Shown here one piece after another: positions 44,934 through 55,940 of a stretch of 64,000 nucleotides of DNA; the stretch's first letter is position 1, and every line of letters begins with the position of its first letter. The stretch lies in contig NZ_CP051625.1 in assembly GCF_012844345.1 (NCBI RefSeq), forward strand, positions 2,604,001 through 2,668,000, written 5' to 3'. The notes below the pieces were generated by a model. The model made no database searches. It saw only the letters and a list, made by a program, of their open reading frames with translations, and was not told the origin of the DNA. The position numbers and the translations under genes were made by a program. Origin of the DNA: Pseudomonas sp. gcc21. Lineage in GTDB: Bacteria > Pseudomonadota > Gammaproteobacteria > Pseudomonadales > Pseudomonadaceae.

Positions 44934-46580
44934 ATGCCTGTAGCAGACGTATTCCTCGAAGGGATTGAACAGGGCTGGGATGTACTGGACGCCAGCAGCC
45001 TCCAACGGGACGCCATTTTTGAGGCCGATGTGGTCATCGTCGGGACTGGCGCAGGCGGCGGCACCAGCGCGGAAATTCTTGCTGAAGCAGGCTTCAAAGT
45101 GGTGATGATCGAGGAAGGCGCTCTGCGCACCTCCAGCGACTTCCACAATAACGAAGCCAACGGTTATGCCGAGCTTTATCAGGAAGGCGCAGCGCGTGCC
45201 AGCAAGGACGGTGGCATCGGCATCCTGCAGGGCCGTACCGTCGGTGGCAGCACGACCGTCAACTGGACCAGCAGTTTTCGCACCCCTGACCAGACGCTGG
45301 CTCACTGGCATACCGAGCATGGCGTGACAGGTATCGATACCGCGAGTATGGCGCCCTGGTTCGAACGCATGGAGCAGCGCCTCGGCGTCGCGCCCTGGGC
45401 GGAATCACCCAACGCCAATAACGATGTCATACGCAGGGGCTGCGAGGAGCTGGGCTGGCACCAGGCGGTTATTCCGCGCAACGTGCGAGGCTGCTGGAAT
45501 CTCGGATATTGCGGCATGGGTTGCCCGACCAACGCCAAGCAATCGATGTTGGTGACGACTATCCCCGCCGCCTTGAAACGGGGCGCAACGCTGATTCACC
45601 GCGCCCGCGCCGAGCGTTTGCTGATTCAGGGCGATCGCGTCACCGGCGTGCAATGCCGGGCGATGAATGCCGAGCTGACCCGCGCATCTGGCCAGCGAAT
45701 TGAAGTGCGCGGCAAACATATCGTGCTCGCCGGCGGCGCAATCAACAGCCCCGCCCTGCTGCTGCGCTCCGGCGCAGCTGACCCGCACGGCCTGGTCGGC
45801 AAACGCACCTTCCTGCACCCGGTCAATTTCAGCACAGCGCAGTTTGATGAACCGATCAATGGCTTTTACGGCGCGCCGCAGTCGATCTACTCCGACCAGT
45901 TCCAGTGGTCTGACGGAGCCAGTGGGCCAATGGGTTTCAAACTGGAAGTGCCGCCCATGCAACCGAGCATTACCTCCAGCCTGCTGGGCGGCCACGGCAT
46001 CGTCAACCTGCAGCGCATGCACAAGCTGTCCCACAGTAATCTGATCATTGCGTTGCTGCGCGACGGTTTTCATGAGCAGAGCCAGGGCGGCGTTGTCATG
46101 TTGCGCGAAGATCACACACCCGTGCTCGATTACCCGCTCAACGACTATCTCTGGGACGGTGCGCGCCGGGCCTATCTGGCGATGGGCGAGATTCAGTTTG
46201 CAGCGGGGGCGACTGCGGTGGCACCGGCCCACAGTCAGGGCGAATTCAGCACCAGCTGGAGGGCCTATCGCGAGCAGGTCAACGGGCTGCGCTATGCGAT
46301 TCATGATGTGCGGCTGGCCAGCGCCCACGTTATGGGCGGCTGCCCGATGGGCGAGGAGCCTTCCCGCTCAGTCACCGACAGCCGCGGCCGCCATCACCAG
46401 TTGGGCAACCTGTCGATATTTGATGGGTCACTGTTTCCGACGAGTATCGGCGCCAATCCACAGTTGTCGGTCTATGCGCTCACAGCGAAGCTGGCGACGC
46501 AGCTGGCGACTCAGTTGAGCGGGCCTGCCAGCGCGGCGCCAACCGACCAAAGCAGCGGCTCAACGGTTGGCCATGGATAA
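44934..46580 (+). CDS. laoA: GMC-type alcohol dehydrogenase LaoA
   Basis: A 548-residue FAD enzyme of the glucose-methanol-choline family. The dinucleotide fold is VVIVGTGAGGGTSAEILAE (about residues 33-51), followed by GRTVGGSTTVNWT. A Cys-rich GCWNLGYCGMGCPTNAKQ segment is typical of the long-chain alcohol oxidase branch. The C-terminal SAHVMGGCPMG and GANPQLS carry the active-site His and Asn. It would oxidise long-chain alcohols to aldehydes, passing electrons to the respiratory chain. Last gene of laoC-laoB-laoA. Confidence 0.85.
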   Translation: MPVADVFLEGIEQGWDVLDASSLQRDAIFEADVVIVGTGAGGGTSAEILAEAGFKVVMIEEGALRTSSDFHNNEANGYAELYQEGAARASKDGGIGILQGRTVGGSTTVNWTSSFRTPDQTLAHWHTEHGVTGIDTASMAPWFERMEQRLGVAPWAESPNANNDVIRRGCEELGWHQAVIPRNVRGCWNLGYCGMGCPTNAKQSMLVTTIPAALKRGATLIHRARAERLLIQGDRVTGVQCRAMNAELTRASGQRIEVRGKHIVLAGGAINSPALLLRSGAADPHGLVGKRTFLHPVNFSTAQFDEPINGFYGAPQSIYSDQFQWSDGASGPMGFKLEVPPMQPSITSSLLGGHGIVNLQRMHKLSHSNLIIALLRDGFHEQSQGGVVMLREDHTPVLDYPLNDYLWDGARRAYLAMGEIQFAAGATAVAPAHSQGEFSTSWRAYREQVNGLRYAIHDVRLASAHVMGGCPMGEEPSRSVTDSRGRHHQLGNLSIFDGSLFPTSIGANPQLSVYALTAKLATQLATQLSGPASAAPTDQSSGSTVGHG

Positions 46581-46608
46581 GCATTAGGCTACCATTTGCC
46601 CCTTCTAG

Positions 46609-47406
<798 letters not shown>

Positions 47407-47410
47407 ATCC

Positions 47411-49096
47411 GTGCACCGCCTGTTTCTGCTGCCAGCCCTGCTGCTGGCATTCACGATCCAGGCGGCTCCCCTGCCTGGCCAACAGGCAGTCGCTACTGCC
47501 GATCCTGCCGCCACCGAGGCCGCCCACCGCATTCTTGACGAGGGCGGCAATGCATTCGACGCCGCCGTTGCTGCCGCTGCCACACTCGGTGTGGTCGAAC
47601 CCTATAGCTCCGGCATTGGCGGCGGCGGGTTCTTTCTGCTGCGCCAGCCCGACGGCGGGAATGCCGAATACCGTTTCATCGACGCGCGCGAAACCGCCCC
47701 GCTCAAGGCAGGCCGAGATCTGTACCGCGATACCGAAGGCGTCGTGCAGCGTGATCCTGCGCTGAACGGCCCTTTGGCCGCCGGTATCCCGGGCCTTCCC
47801 GCCGCGCTGGTGCACCTGGCCGAGCGGTACGGCCGATTACCGCTGAGTCAAAGCCTGGCACCCGCCATCGAGGCGGCTGAGCAGGGCTTTGCCGTCACTG
47901 ATCGGTATCGCATGCTGGGTGGTTTCCGTATTGAGGCGATGCGCCGCGACGCCGAAACCGCTCGATTGTTCCTACGCAACGGAGAACTGCCCGCCGAAGG
48001 TGAGGTGATCAAACAGCCAGAGCTGGCGCAAACACTGCGGCAACTCGCCGCCAAGGGCCGTGACGGATTTTATCGCGGCCCCGTTGCAGCGCAGCTGCTC
48101 AAGGGAATAGAGGCAGCGAACGGCATCTGGCAGCAAGCTGACCTGGACGCCTATCAGGTCATAGAACGCGAACCGATTCGCTTTCACTCCCATGGCATGG
48201 AGATCATCAGCGCGCCCCTTCCGTCGGCGGGAGGCATTGCTCTGGCGACCATACTTCAGGGTGTGGAAAGCCTGCCCGCGACGCAACACGGCTCGGTGGC
48301 CTGGACGCACAATATCGTCGAGATGATGCGTCGCAGCTATCGCGACCGCGCTCTGTTGTTGGGTGACGATGATTTCGTCGAGGTGCCGGTTGCGCGGCTG
48401 ATCTCCAGAGAATACGCCGAGCGACTCGCCGCTACGATTGACCCTGAGCGCGCGACACCCAGTACTGAACTGGGTGTACCTAAACTGTTCAGTGAAGGGA
48501 CCAACACCACGCACTTCTCGTTAATGGATGCCGAAGGCAACGCCGTCTCGGCAACCTTGAGCATCAACCTGCCCTTCGGCGCGGCCTTCACCGTGCCCGG
48601 CACCGGGGTGTTGCTGAACAACGAAATGGACGATTTTGCAGCCGATCCGATCGGGCGCAACGAGTACGGGCTGGCCGGCGGCGAAGCCAACGCCATCGCC
48701 CCCGGCAAGCGTCCGCTGTCCAGTATGGTGCCAACCATGCTGGAGAACGATTCACGCCTGGCGGTGCTGGGCACTCCGGGGGGTAGCCGTATCATTACCA
48801 TGGTTCTGCTTGGGGCGTTGGAAGCCATCAATCAGCAGCCGGTAGAGCGCTGGGTCAGCCGGCCGCGCTTTCACCATCAGTATCTGCCTGACCGGATTCA
48901 GGTCGAAGACAATGCCTTCACGGCAAAGGAGCAGGCTGAACTGGAAAAGCTTGGCCACCGGGTCGAACCTGCCGGCCGGCGCTATGGCGATATGCACGCG
49001 CTGGAATGGGACAAGCGCAAGGGGGAAGTGAGCGCCGCAAGCGACCCCCGTGGGGTCGGTGCAGCGCAGGTCAGGCATCCGCTCAACAAAGACTAG
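47411..49096 (+). CDS. ggt: Gamma-glutamyltransferase
   Basis: A 561-residue Ntn hydrolase precursor starting at GTG 47411, four bases after the ferredoxin stop, with a signal peptide of about 18 residues (TIQA-APLP). The self-cleavage site and catalytic nucleophile is Thr366 in GTNTTHFSL. NNEMDDF and PLSSMVPTM are conserved binding segments of the small subunit. It hydrolyses or transfers the gamma-glutamyl group of glutathione in the periplasm. The stop codon TAG overlaps that of the opposing transporter gene at the palindrome CTAG. Confidence 0.93.
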   Translation: MHRLFLLPALLLAFTIQAAPLPGQQAVATADPAATEAAHRILDEGGNAFDAAVAAAATLGVVEPYSSGIGGGGFFLLRQPDGGNAEYRFIDARETAPLKAGRDLYRDTEGVVQRDPALNGPLAAGIPGLPAALVHLAERYGRLPLSQSLAPAIEAAEQGFAVTDRYRMLGGFRIEAMRRDAETARLFLRNGELPAEGEVIKQPELAQTLRQLAAKGRDGFYRGPVAAQLLKGIEAANGIWQQADLDAYQVIEREPIRFHSHGMEIISAPLPSAGGIALATILQGVESLPATQHGSVAWTHNIVEMMRRSYRDRALLLGDDDFVEVPVARLISREYAERLAATIDPERATPSTELGVPKLFSEGTNTTHFSLMDAEGNAVSATLSINLPFGAAFTVPGTGVLLNNEMDDFAADPIGRNEYGLAGGEANAIAPGKRPLSSMVPTMLENDSRLAVLGTPGGSRIITMVLLGALEAINQQPVERWVSRPRFHHQYLPDRIQVEDNAFTAKEQAELEKLGHRVEPAGRRYGDMHALEWDKRKGEVSAASDPRGVGAAQVRHPLNKD

Positions 49097-51030
49097 AGTG
49101 AGGGCTCTATCCGCTCTCGTCCGCCCTTGCGGTTTTTCCTAGTAAGAGGCTTGGCCTTGGCCTTGATCGGCCGCTCGCGCTTTTGCGGCTGTTCGACCTC
49201 GACCGGCTCCGGTTCATAGGGCACGATAACCTGCTCAACCACCTCTCCCCGCGCGGCTAACGCGGTGTGAGCCATCGCCAGATGACGCCGAATGTCCATC
49301 AGATAGTGCATATCGTTGAGCAGCGAAGTCGCCTGCCAACCATCCAGTTCACGGTTGCGCAGTTGTAGCTGGACGCCCTTCTGGAATTCTGCGGAGAACA
49401 GCTTTCCGTCTTTCTCATATTCGTAGAAGAGCTCCGCCTGAGCGGCTGCATCCCCTTGAATATCCTCGAGCCGACCGAGCGCCAACAAAGCCAGGCCGCA
49501 CTGCTCGCGAAGCACAGCGTATGCCGCATAAACCACAGGCGGGGCGTCATCGAGCTGTTTGCGCAGGTTCTTCTGCAGATGCTTGGCCGCCTTGACCGCC
49601 TCGACCAGGTCGCGCCCCGCCAGGTTATGTTCCATCAGCACCTGTTGCTGTTCAGGCAGCAGCGAAATATCCATGCGGCTGATGAAATCGACGATATCCG
49701 AATACACGCCCTTGATATGCCGCTCGTAGAGAACATCCGCGTTTTCGCGCTGGGCCGCCGCGACGGGCGCGCGTACCGCCTCATGCAGCTGCCTGCGCGG
49801 CATGCCAAGTAAAACTGCCGGAGGAAGATAGGTCGATGCCGCAATCACCTGCCGTGTCAGGGCTGCCAGATGCAGCAATTCCTGATCCAGTACCTTGAGC
49901 GCAGTGTCTGCGTGCATCAGGGCCGAATCGTTCAGGTAAAGCGCCCGCGCCCGTGGCTGATTGCTGAGTACGGAGGGCTTGATCTCGGTACTGCCCACAG
50001 GAACCCCCTCGGGAAACCAGCGCATCAGCATCTTTATCATCACCGGAATGAAGGGCAGCATGATGACCAGCCCGAGCAGATTGAACAGCGTATGGAACAA
50101 CGCCAGCTTTAGCGTGTAAGCATCGTCGGCGATGCCCAGCACATACGCGATCGAATCAACGCTGCGAGCCAAGAGCGGGAGTATGAGCAAGGCTATCGCC
50201 GCCGTGACGCCATTGAACAGGATATGCGCAGCGGCCAATCGCCGACCGGCATTATTGCTGCCGAGCGCGCCGATCAGGGCTGTAACAGTCGTGCCCAGAT
50301 TGGCACCTATAGCCATCGCCAACGCATTGTCGTAAGCCAACTGACCACTGGCCAGCGCAGCCAGCGTTATCATCAGCGTGGCATGACTGGATTGCATCAG
50401 CACCGTTGCCAGCAGACCCAGTAACACATAGATGATGACCCCGAGCCAGCCGGAGAACGCGTAGCTATCAAGGTTAAGCACGCCTTCGAAACTGGCGAAG
50501 CCGGCCTTCATCAGATCGATGCCGAAAAACAACAGGCCAATGCCGAGCAGAACCTGGCCAATGCCTTTCCAGTGCGCTTCGGCGCGACGTCCGAGCATCA
50601 CGCCAAATACCAGCAGTGGCATAGCCACCGAAGCCAGATCGACCTTCAAGCCCACCAAGGCGATCAGCCAGGCGCCCGTTGTGGTACCCAGATTCGAGCC
50701 GAACACAATGCCGATCCCCGCCATCAGACTGATGAGACCGGCGCTTAGAAAGGCAATGCTGAGCAGGGTTACCAGGGAACTGGATTGAACGAGGGCGGTA
50801 CTGGTGAAACCGAAGGCCAGGCTTTTCCATAGCCGATCGGTGCTTCTGGATAGCCAGCGCTCGAGTGCGCCGCCGGTGAAGGCCCGAAACCCATCTTCAA
50901 GATGGCGCATGCCCATGATGAACAGGGCGACCCCTGCGGCGAGGGTGGCGAGCTCAATCTTCAGGAAAAAGAGAATCAGTAAAACCAGCAGGGCGACCGG
51001 TAGCCAGCCCGGCTTCAGAAAAGTACGCAT
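49093..51030 (-). CDS. Na/Pi cotransporter family protein with PhoU-like domain
   Basis: About 645 residues from ATG 51030, which has GGGAG four bases upstream. An in-frame ATG at 51063 lacks a ribosome site. The first about 310 residues hold the two inverted NptA repeats (GFTSTALVQSSSLVTLL and LLATVLMQSSHATLMI with the QSS signature). The rest is a helical PhoU-like cytoplasmic region and a Lys/Arg-rich tail (about the last 35 residues). Members import phosphate with sodium or modulate phosphate homeostasis. It is convergent with ggt. Confidence 0.9.
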   Translation of the reverse strand: MRTFLKPGWLPVALLVLLILFFLKIELATLAAGVALFIMGMRHLEDGFRAFTGGALERWLSRSTDRLWKSLAFGFTSTALVQSSSLVTLLSIAFLSAGLISLMAGIGIVFGSNLGTTTGAWLIALVGLKVDLASVAMPLLVFGVMLGRRAEAHWKGIGQVLLGIGLLFFGIDLMKAGFASFEGVLNLDSYAFSGWLGVIIYVLLGLLATVLMQSSHATLMITLAALASGQLAYDNALAMAIGANLGTTVTALIGALGSNNAGRRLAAAHILFNGVTAAIALLILPLLARSVDSIAYVLGIADDAYTLKLALFHTLFNLLGLVIMLPFIPVMIKMLMRWFPEGVPVGSTEIKPSVLSNQPRARALYLNDSALMHADTALKVLDQELLHLAALTRQVIAASTYLPPAVLLGMPRRQLHEAVRAPVAAAQRENADVLYERHIKGVYSDIVDFISRMDISLLPEQQQVLMEHNLAGRDLVEAVKAAKHLQKNLRKQLDDAPPVVYAAYAVLREQCGLALLALGRLEDIQGDAAAQAELFYEYEKDGKLFSAEFQKGVQLQLRNRELDGWQATSLLNDMHYLMDIRRHLAMAHTALAARGEVVEQVIVPYEPEPVEVEQPQKRERPIKAKAKPLTRKNRKGGRERIEPSL

Positions 51031-51098
51031 TGAACTCCCATGATCCAACGATCGGATCGACAACCTGCTGGCTGTCGTCCGACTCGCCAGGGTTCATA

Positions 51099-51437
51099 TC
51101 AGAAGCGTTCGTCCTGCTGCTTGCGACCGTAGCCGCTCTTGGTGCAGCCCAGGCAACGCATGAAGGTTTCGCGTCCCGGACGGACTACCAACTCCTGTCC
51201 GGCCTCGGCAGTATTGCCAGCCAGAGCAGTGAACGGAAGGCTGACAACGAACGCCGCAGTGCCCACAGCCGTGACGCCCAGCAATAACGGCCGGGCAATG
51301 ATCAGATCACCAACCATGGCAAAAATTCCGGGGTTGTTGACCTCTTCCTTGTATCCAAATGATTGATCAGCAGCCGCGACACTGCCAGCCAGCAGCAAGC
51401 CGGCCATTAAAGCTGTGGTATGACGTAACAGGCGCAT
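51099..51437 (-). CDS. Small exported/membrane hypothetical protein
   Basis: A 112-residue protein with a signal peptide (cleavage near SVAAA-DQS), one further hydrophobic segment (about residues 47-73) and a C-terminal [15 protein letters not shown] stretch with a C-x-x-C pair. Homologues of this kind are common next to mutM in Pseudomonas, without known function. The C-x-x-C could bind metal or form a disulfide. It has its own leader region. Confidence 0.7.
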   Translation of the reverse strand: MRLLRHTTALMAGLLLAGSVAAADQSFGYKEEVNNPGIFAMVGDLIIARPLLLGVTAVGTAAFVVSLPFTALAGNTAEAGQELVVRPGRETFMRCLGCTKSGYGRKQQDERF

Positions 51438-51595
51438 AATTAAGTCCCTGGTTTGTGGCCCGATAGGCGTTTTTTTATCATGCCGGCAACCCTTCCCGGG
51501 TACCGTTCACTCTGCATTGTAGGCCTTAACGGCTAATTTCGGAATCCGGGCGGTACAATTCACTAAATACCCGTTTTTTCAGGCCTGCAGAGCTT

Positions 51596-52408
51596 TTAAC
51601 GCTGACAGCCACGGCAGAACACCGAGCTACGCTGTCCCAGGCGGGTCTCGCTCAGTGTCATACCGCAAACCTTGCACAGCTGGCCCGCCCGCCCGTAAAC
51701 AAACAACTCCTGCTGAAAATAGCCAGGCTTGCCATCGCCACCGATGAAATCGCGGAGCGTCGTGCCGCCACGTTCGATGGCGAACGCCAGAACCTTCTTG
51801 ATTTCCTCGGCGAGACGCTGGTAACGCGCCCTGCTGATACGTCCCGCCTCGCGTCGCGGATCAATTCCGGCGGCAAACAGCGCTTCGGTGGCATAGATAT
51901 TCCCGACGCCAACAACGACGGCGTTATCCATGATGAACGGCTTGACCGCCATGCTGCGACCACGAGAGCACTGGTACAGCCGGTCGCCATTGAACGCATC
52001 GGACAGGGGCTCCGGCCCGAGGGTGGCAAGCAGCGGGTGCAGCTCCCCGGCACGCTGCCAGAGCATGGCGCCAAAGCGCCGCGGGTCGGTGTAACGTAGC
52101 GCCAATCCGGAATCCAGCTCGATATCCACATGCTCATGTTTGAGCACAGGCGTATCCACCGGCACCAGCCGCAGATTGCCGGACATGCCGAGATGGCTGA
52201 TCAGCGTGCCGCCGCCTATATCCATCAGCAGATACTTCGCGCGCCGGCGTACCGCCATGAATGTCTGCCCTTCAATCTGAATGGCGAGATCTTCCGGAAT
52301 CGGCCAACGCAGGCGCCGGTCGCGCACTATCAGGCGCGTAACCCGGTGACCTTCCAGATGCGGAGCAATACCGCGACGCGTGGTTTCGACTTCAGGGAGT
52401 TCAGGCAT
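51596..52408 (-). CDS. mutM: Formamidopyrimidine-DNA glycosylase
   Basis: A 270-residue Fpg/MutM. The start must be ATG 52408 because the catalytic Pro2 and Glu3 (MPELPEVET) follow it directly, although the frame is open to 52444. Lys in the LRWPIP region and the C-terminal zinc finger ([24 protein letters not shown]) are present. It removes 8-oxoguanine and formamidopyrimidines and nicks the abasic site. It starts 10 bp after the membrane protein gene, so it is the last gene of thioesterase-membrane protein-mutM. Confidence 0.96.
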   Translation of the reverse strand: MPELPEVETTRRGIAPHLEGHRVTRLIVRDRRLRWPIPEDLAIQIEGQTFMAVRRRAKYLLMDIGGGTLISHLGMSGNLRLVPVDTPVLKHEHVDIELDSGLALRYTDPRRFGAMLWQRAGELHPLLATLGPEPLSDAFNGDRLYQCSRGRSMAVKPFIMDNAVVVGVGNIYATEALFAAGIDPRREAGRISRARYQRLAEEIKKVLAFAIERGGTTLRDFIGGDGKPGYFQQELFVYGRAGQLCKVCGMTLSETRLGQRSSVFCRGCQR

Positions 52409-52418
52409 GGGGCCCTGC

Positions 52419-53762
52419 TCAGATGTGTAGCCAATAGGTGGCAAATATTAGCAGCAACAGCATCGGCATGACCGTGGCCACGAACCGCGCGTTCCAGACG
52501 AAAGCCACCCGCACCGGCGCTTCGCCGCTATAGCGCGCCAGTATCAGAGTGGAGGGGCCAAACGGCGAAAAGATCATGGCCAGGGAGAAACCGCACATCA
52601 GGCCCACCGCCGGCGTCAGGATCGGCACGCCCAGTGCCGCCAGTTGCGCCAGCAGGCCCGCAATCAGTGACAGCGATACGATAGGCGCAACGCCTACGGC
52701 AGCGAGCAGGATGGTGCTGAACAGGCTCGCCACCGCCAGCAGGACATTGTATTTCGGAGCCTGAGCCAACCACGCAGCAAAGTCGCCCAACGGTGCGGCC
52801 GCGCCAAGCAACCCACCCAGGACCGCAGCACAGCCGAAGATGAACATCTCATTGTGCATGCTGACCATATTCTCGGTGACTTCCCGCCAGGCCGCCTTGG
52901 GCGCGCGGTCACGCCAGAGCAGATAGCCCACCGCGCCGAGCGGTACCAGCACCATTGCCGACTGCGAAGCGGTGAGTATGGTCAGGTAAGCCAGCGTGCC
53001 CATGGCGGCGAGTCCCAGCAAGCTTCCCAGCACCAGCGGCCACATGCCGTCGGTCTTACTGTCATCACCAATGGTGTCACGCAGGCGCTTCAGACCACGG
53101 GTTTCATGTCGCCATCCCGCGACCACCATCATCAGCGTCGCCGCCAGACCGTATGGAAACAGGTCTGCCCAGGAAATATCAGGCATCTCCCGCGAAATAA
53201 TCGCGATGGTGATACTGGTGGGTGCCAGCAGAGGCACCAGCGCAAAACCGCGAAGCGTCGTCACCATCACGCTGCGCAGTCCGTCACGCTGCTCCTGTTC
53301 GGTCAGCGGATAACGTTGCAGGTGTTCCTTGAGCGTGCCGCACAGCAGATTCATCATGCCGAAATTGAGCACTGAGCCGATGCTGGCGGCGGTGAGGACA
53401 TAGCGTGGATAAAGAATCGAGGTCGGACCGGAAAGCAGCATCTTGTGTAGCTGCCGCAACGGCTGCAGACGCCGGGCCAGCAACTGCATCAGACCCAGTG
53501 CGCCGAGAAAACTGGTGTAGTAGGCGGCCGAACTGGCAAGCCGCGGCCATAGCGCCGGGTCGGCCTGAACACCGAAAACGACCGCCAGCAGCAACCCCAG
53601 AGTGATGATGCCCAGCCAGCGCGGATAGGGATTGAGGCGGCCGAATCGCAGGCAAAAATATAGTCCAAATACCAATGCAGCCAGCCAGCTCAAGGGCTTC
53701 TGCTGGCTGACCAGTGCGGCCAGCTCAAGCCCGACACCCAGGGGCAACAATCCGGAAATCAT
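52419..53762 (-). CDS. Polytopic inner-membrane protein of unknown function
   Basis: About 447 residues from ATG 53762, 10 bp after the upstream thioesterase. A GTG start at 53819 would overlap that gene by 47 bp. Some ten to twelve membrane segments are predicted along the whole length. [17 protein letters not shown] and [19 protein letters not shown] resemble the discontinuous helices of anion/ion-transporter-superfamily carriers, so a transporter is likely, but I recognise no family. It sits between a thioesterase and mutM in an operon. Confidence 0.75.
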   Translation of the reverse strand: MISGLLPLGVGLELAALVSQQKPLSWLAALVFGLYFCLRFGRLNPYPRWLGIITLGLLLAVVFGVQADPALWPRLASSAAYYTSFLGALGLMQLLARRLQPLRQLHKMLLSGPTSILYPRYVLTAASIGSVLNFGMMNLLCGTLKEHLQRYPLTEQEQRDGLRSVMVTTLRGFALVPLLAPTSITIAIISREMPDISWADLFPYGLAATLMMVVAGWRHETRGLKRLRDTIGDDSKTDGMWPLVLGSLLGLAAMGTLAYLTILTASQSAMVLVPLGAVGYLLWRDRAPKAAWREVTENMVSMHNEMFIFGCAAVLGGLLGAAAPLGDFAAWLAQAPKYNVLLAVASLFSTILLAAVGVAPIVSLSLIAGLLAQLAALGVPILTPAVGLMCGFSLAMIFSPFGPSTLILARYSGEAPVRVAFVWNARFVATVMPMLLLLIFATYWLHI

Positions 53763-53772
53763 TGCCAGCGAC

Positions 53773-54201
53773 TCAAGGCAGATCCTTGCGATACAGACCC
53801 TTCTTGAAGACACCCTCACCGAAACCGATCAGCTTGTCGTTCTCGTCGAGCAGGTCGCAGGCGGCCATAAACACCTTGTGCCCGGCGCTGCGACAGGTCG
53901 CAACCGCGCGAACCCGGGTTCCCACTGGCGCGGTTGCAGAGAAATTGACATTCATGGAAAGCGTGATGGCGACCCGGCGCTCGTCGGAGGTGGGGGCCCA
54001 GGTGCCGCACAGGCCCATTGCGATATCCAGCAGGCTGGCCGTTACGCCACCGTGCAGATTGCTGGCATTATTCATGTGCCGCTCTGTCAGGGTCAGCGCA
54101 ACGACCGCCCTGCCTTCCGAGTACTCGATCAGCTCTGCACCCAGGTCCTGAAAGAATCCGGTCACTGACCGTGCGACTGCTTGCCGTTGATCCTGATCCA
54201 T
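53773..54201 (-). CDS. PaaI-type hotdog thioesterase
   Basis: A 142-residue hotdog protein with the PaaI signature NNASNLHGGVTASLLDIAMGLCG (HGG followed by an acidic Asp four positions after the Leu-Leu) and FKKGLYRKDLP at the end. It probably hydrolyses an acyl- or aryl-CoA thioester. It is the first gene of a three-gene operon ending in mutM and is divergent from the beta-oxidation operon at 54422. Confidence 0.85.
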   Translation of the reverse strand: MDQDQRQAVARSVTGFFQDLGAELIEYSEGRAVVALTLTERHMNNASNLHGGVTASLLDIAMGLCGTWAPTSDERRVAITLSMNVNFSATAPVGTRVRAVATCRSAGHKVFMAACDLLDENDKLIGFGEGVFKKGLYRKDLP

Positions 54202-54381
54202 TAAATGCCACCCTTACTTTTCTTGGTTTGATTGATACCATTCAGCACGGCTGACCAATCGGTCATAAAATTGTCCCGCCACGCAGACTGCCCGCTCACA
54301 CTGGGCCAAACAGGCGCGACCAGTGAACTTGCGCTCGCTTAGCGCAGGATTTAATCTCTCGCACCTTCAAACGAAATATCG

Positions 54382-54396
54382 TTCCGCATTGCGGAA
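54382..54396. promoter_or_regulatory. IclR-type operator candidate, site 1
   Basis: TTCCGCA-T-TGCGGAA is a perfect 15-bp palindrome 26 bp before ATG 54422. Closely related 15-mers lie upstream of the acyl-CoA ligase (60558) and twice upstream of the bifunctional gene (61757, 61785). An IclR gene lies among these targets. Confidence 0.65.
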
Positions 54397-54421
54397 TGCA
54401 GGGTAAACGAGGAGACATTGC

Positions 54422-55936
54422 ATGTTCAACCGGATTGGCGTAATCGGCGCCGGTGCCATGGGTCGCGGAATTGCCCAGCTGTTTGCCACCAGCGGCCAGC
54501 AAGTGCTGCTGTACGACACGCGCAAAGAGGCAATCGACGACGCACTGGCATTCAACCGCAACCTGCTGCAGCGCTCTGTAGCCAAGGGCAAGCTCAGCGA
54601 GCAGGATTTCGAGGCCACCATGGGGCGCATGCAGCCTGCGGCAACCCTCGAAGAGCTCAAGGATTGCGATCTGGTTATTGAGGCGATTGTCGAGATTCTC
54701 GAGGTCAAGCAAAAGCTGTTCGATCAGCTCGAAGCCATCGTCCGTGACGATTGCGTACTGGCCACCAACACCTCCTCGCTGTCCGTCACCCGTATCGCCA
54801 GCACCTGCAACAAGCCCGAGCGCGTCGCCGGCTTCCATTTCTTCAATCCCGTTCCCCTGATGAAGATTGTTGAAGTCGTGCGGGGAGAGCGCACCGACGA
54901 ACGCTACATTCAGGGTCTGGTCGATCTGGCCAACACCGCGGGCCACTTCCCTGCGATCACGCCCGACACCCCCGGTTTCCTGGTCAACCATGCCGGTCGC
55001 GCCTTCGGTACCGAAGCGTTGCGCATCCTCAGCGAAGGCATTGCCACGCCGCAGCAGATCGATCGTATCCTGCGCGACGGCCCTGGCTTCCGCATGGGGC
55101 CATTTGAACTCTTCGACCTTACCGGTCTGGATGTATCCCACGCGGTAATGGAATCGGTGTACGAGCAGTTCTACCACGACCCGCGTTACACGCCATCCTT
55201 CATGGCGGCGCAGCGCGTTGCGGCCGGCCTGCTGGGTCGCAAGACCGGGCAAGGTTTCTATCGCTACGAGGATGGTCAGAAAATCGAGCCTCAGGAAGCC
55301 GCTCCCGAGACCGTGCTGATCAACCGCCCGTTCTGGCTGCATACCGATGACGACGCAGTCCGCAGCAATGTGCACGCGGCGCTGTCCGCCGCCGGCGCTA
55401 CGCTGGAAGACAGCAATCAGCCCAGCGACGAGGCCATCTGCCTGGTAACCCCTTTGGGTGAGGATTGCACCAGCGCCCTGATCCGCCTCGGCCTGCCGGC
55501 TGAGCGCACCCTGGCGATCGACTGCTTCGCTGACTGGGACAAGCGCCGTACGCTGATGCGCCAGCCCGCCGCAGATGCCAACATCGTCGCTCAGGCGCGT
55601 CAGGCGCTCGGCGCAGACGGCGTGCCTGTGGAGCTGATCAATGACTCCCCGGGCTTCATCATCCAGCGACTCATCGCCAGCGTGGTAAACCTCGGGACAG
55701 AAATCGCGCAGAAAGGTATTGCCACACCGGAAACGCTCGACCGCGCCATTCAGCTGGCGCTGGGTTATCCTAAAGGCCCACTTGCCTTTGGTGAGCACTA
55801 CGGCAAGCTGCGTATTCTGACTGCACTGAACAATCTCCAGGCCGTTTATGGCGAACCGCGTTACCGGCCAAGCCCCTGGCTGCGTCGGCGCGTTCAGCTC
55901 GACCTGCCCTTAACCGCCCCCGACTTCCAGGAGTAA
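54422..55936 (+). CDS. 3-hydroxyacyl-CoA dehydrogenase (PaaH/Hbd-like, duplicated C-terminal domain)
   Basis: A 504-residue enzyme: the NAD-binding motif GAGAMGRGIA (9-18), the catalytic region FHFFNPVPLMKIVEVV, PGFLVNH and a first C-terminal domain, then a second C-terminal domain (about 400-490, NDSPGFIIQRLIAS). This double layout is typical of PaaH/PaaC-type enzymes. It oxidises L-3-hydroxyacyl-CoA to 3-ketoacyl-CoA. It is followed after four bases by a thiolase, so the pair carries out the last two steps of beta-oxidation. No phenylacetate genes are nearby, so a general fatty- or dicarboxylic-acid role is more likely. The perfect operator palindrome upstream implies IclR control. Confidence 0.92.
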   Translation: MFNRIGVIGAGAMGRGIAQLFATSGQQVLLYDTRKEAIDDALAFNRNLLQRSVAKGKLSEQDFEATMGRMQPAATLEELKDCDLVIEAIVEILEVKQKLFDQLEAIVRDDCVLATNTSSLSVTRIASTCNKPERVAGFHFFNPVPLMKIVEVVRGERTDERYIQGLVDLANTAGHFPAITPDTPGFLVNHAGRAFGTEALRILSEGIATPQQIDRILRDGPGFRMGPFELFDLTGLDVSHAVMESVYEQFYHDPRYTPSFMAAQRVAAGLLGRKTGQGFYRYEDGQKIEPQEAAPETVLINRPFWLHTDDDAVRSNVHAALSAAGATLEDSNQPSDEAICLVTPLGEDCTSALIRLGLPAERTLAIDCFADWDKRRTLMRQPAADANIVAQARQALGADGVPVELINDSPGFIIQRLIASVVNLGTEIAQKGIATPETLDRAIQLALGYPKGPLAFGEHYGKLRILTALNNLQAVYGEPRYRPSPWLRRRVQLDLPLTAPDFQE

Positions 55937-55940
55937 TCCT

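Noticed and set aside
54296..55798. 500-residue open frame on the minus strand across the 3-hydroxyacyl-CoA dehydrogenase gene
   Set aside because: It is an antisense shadow of a clear plus-strand enzyme in high-GC DNA. It has no recognisable domain and no ribosome site.
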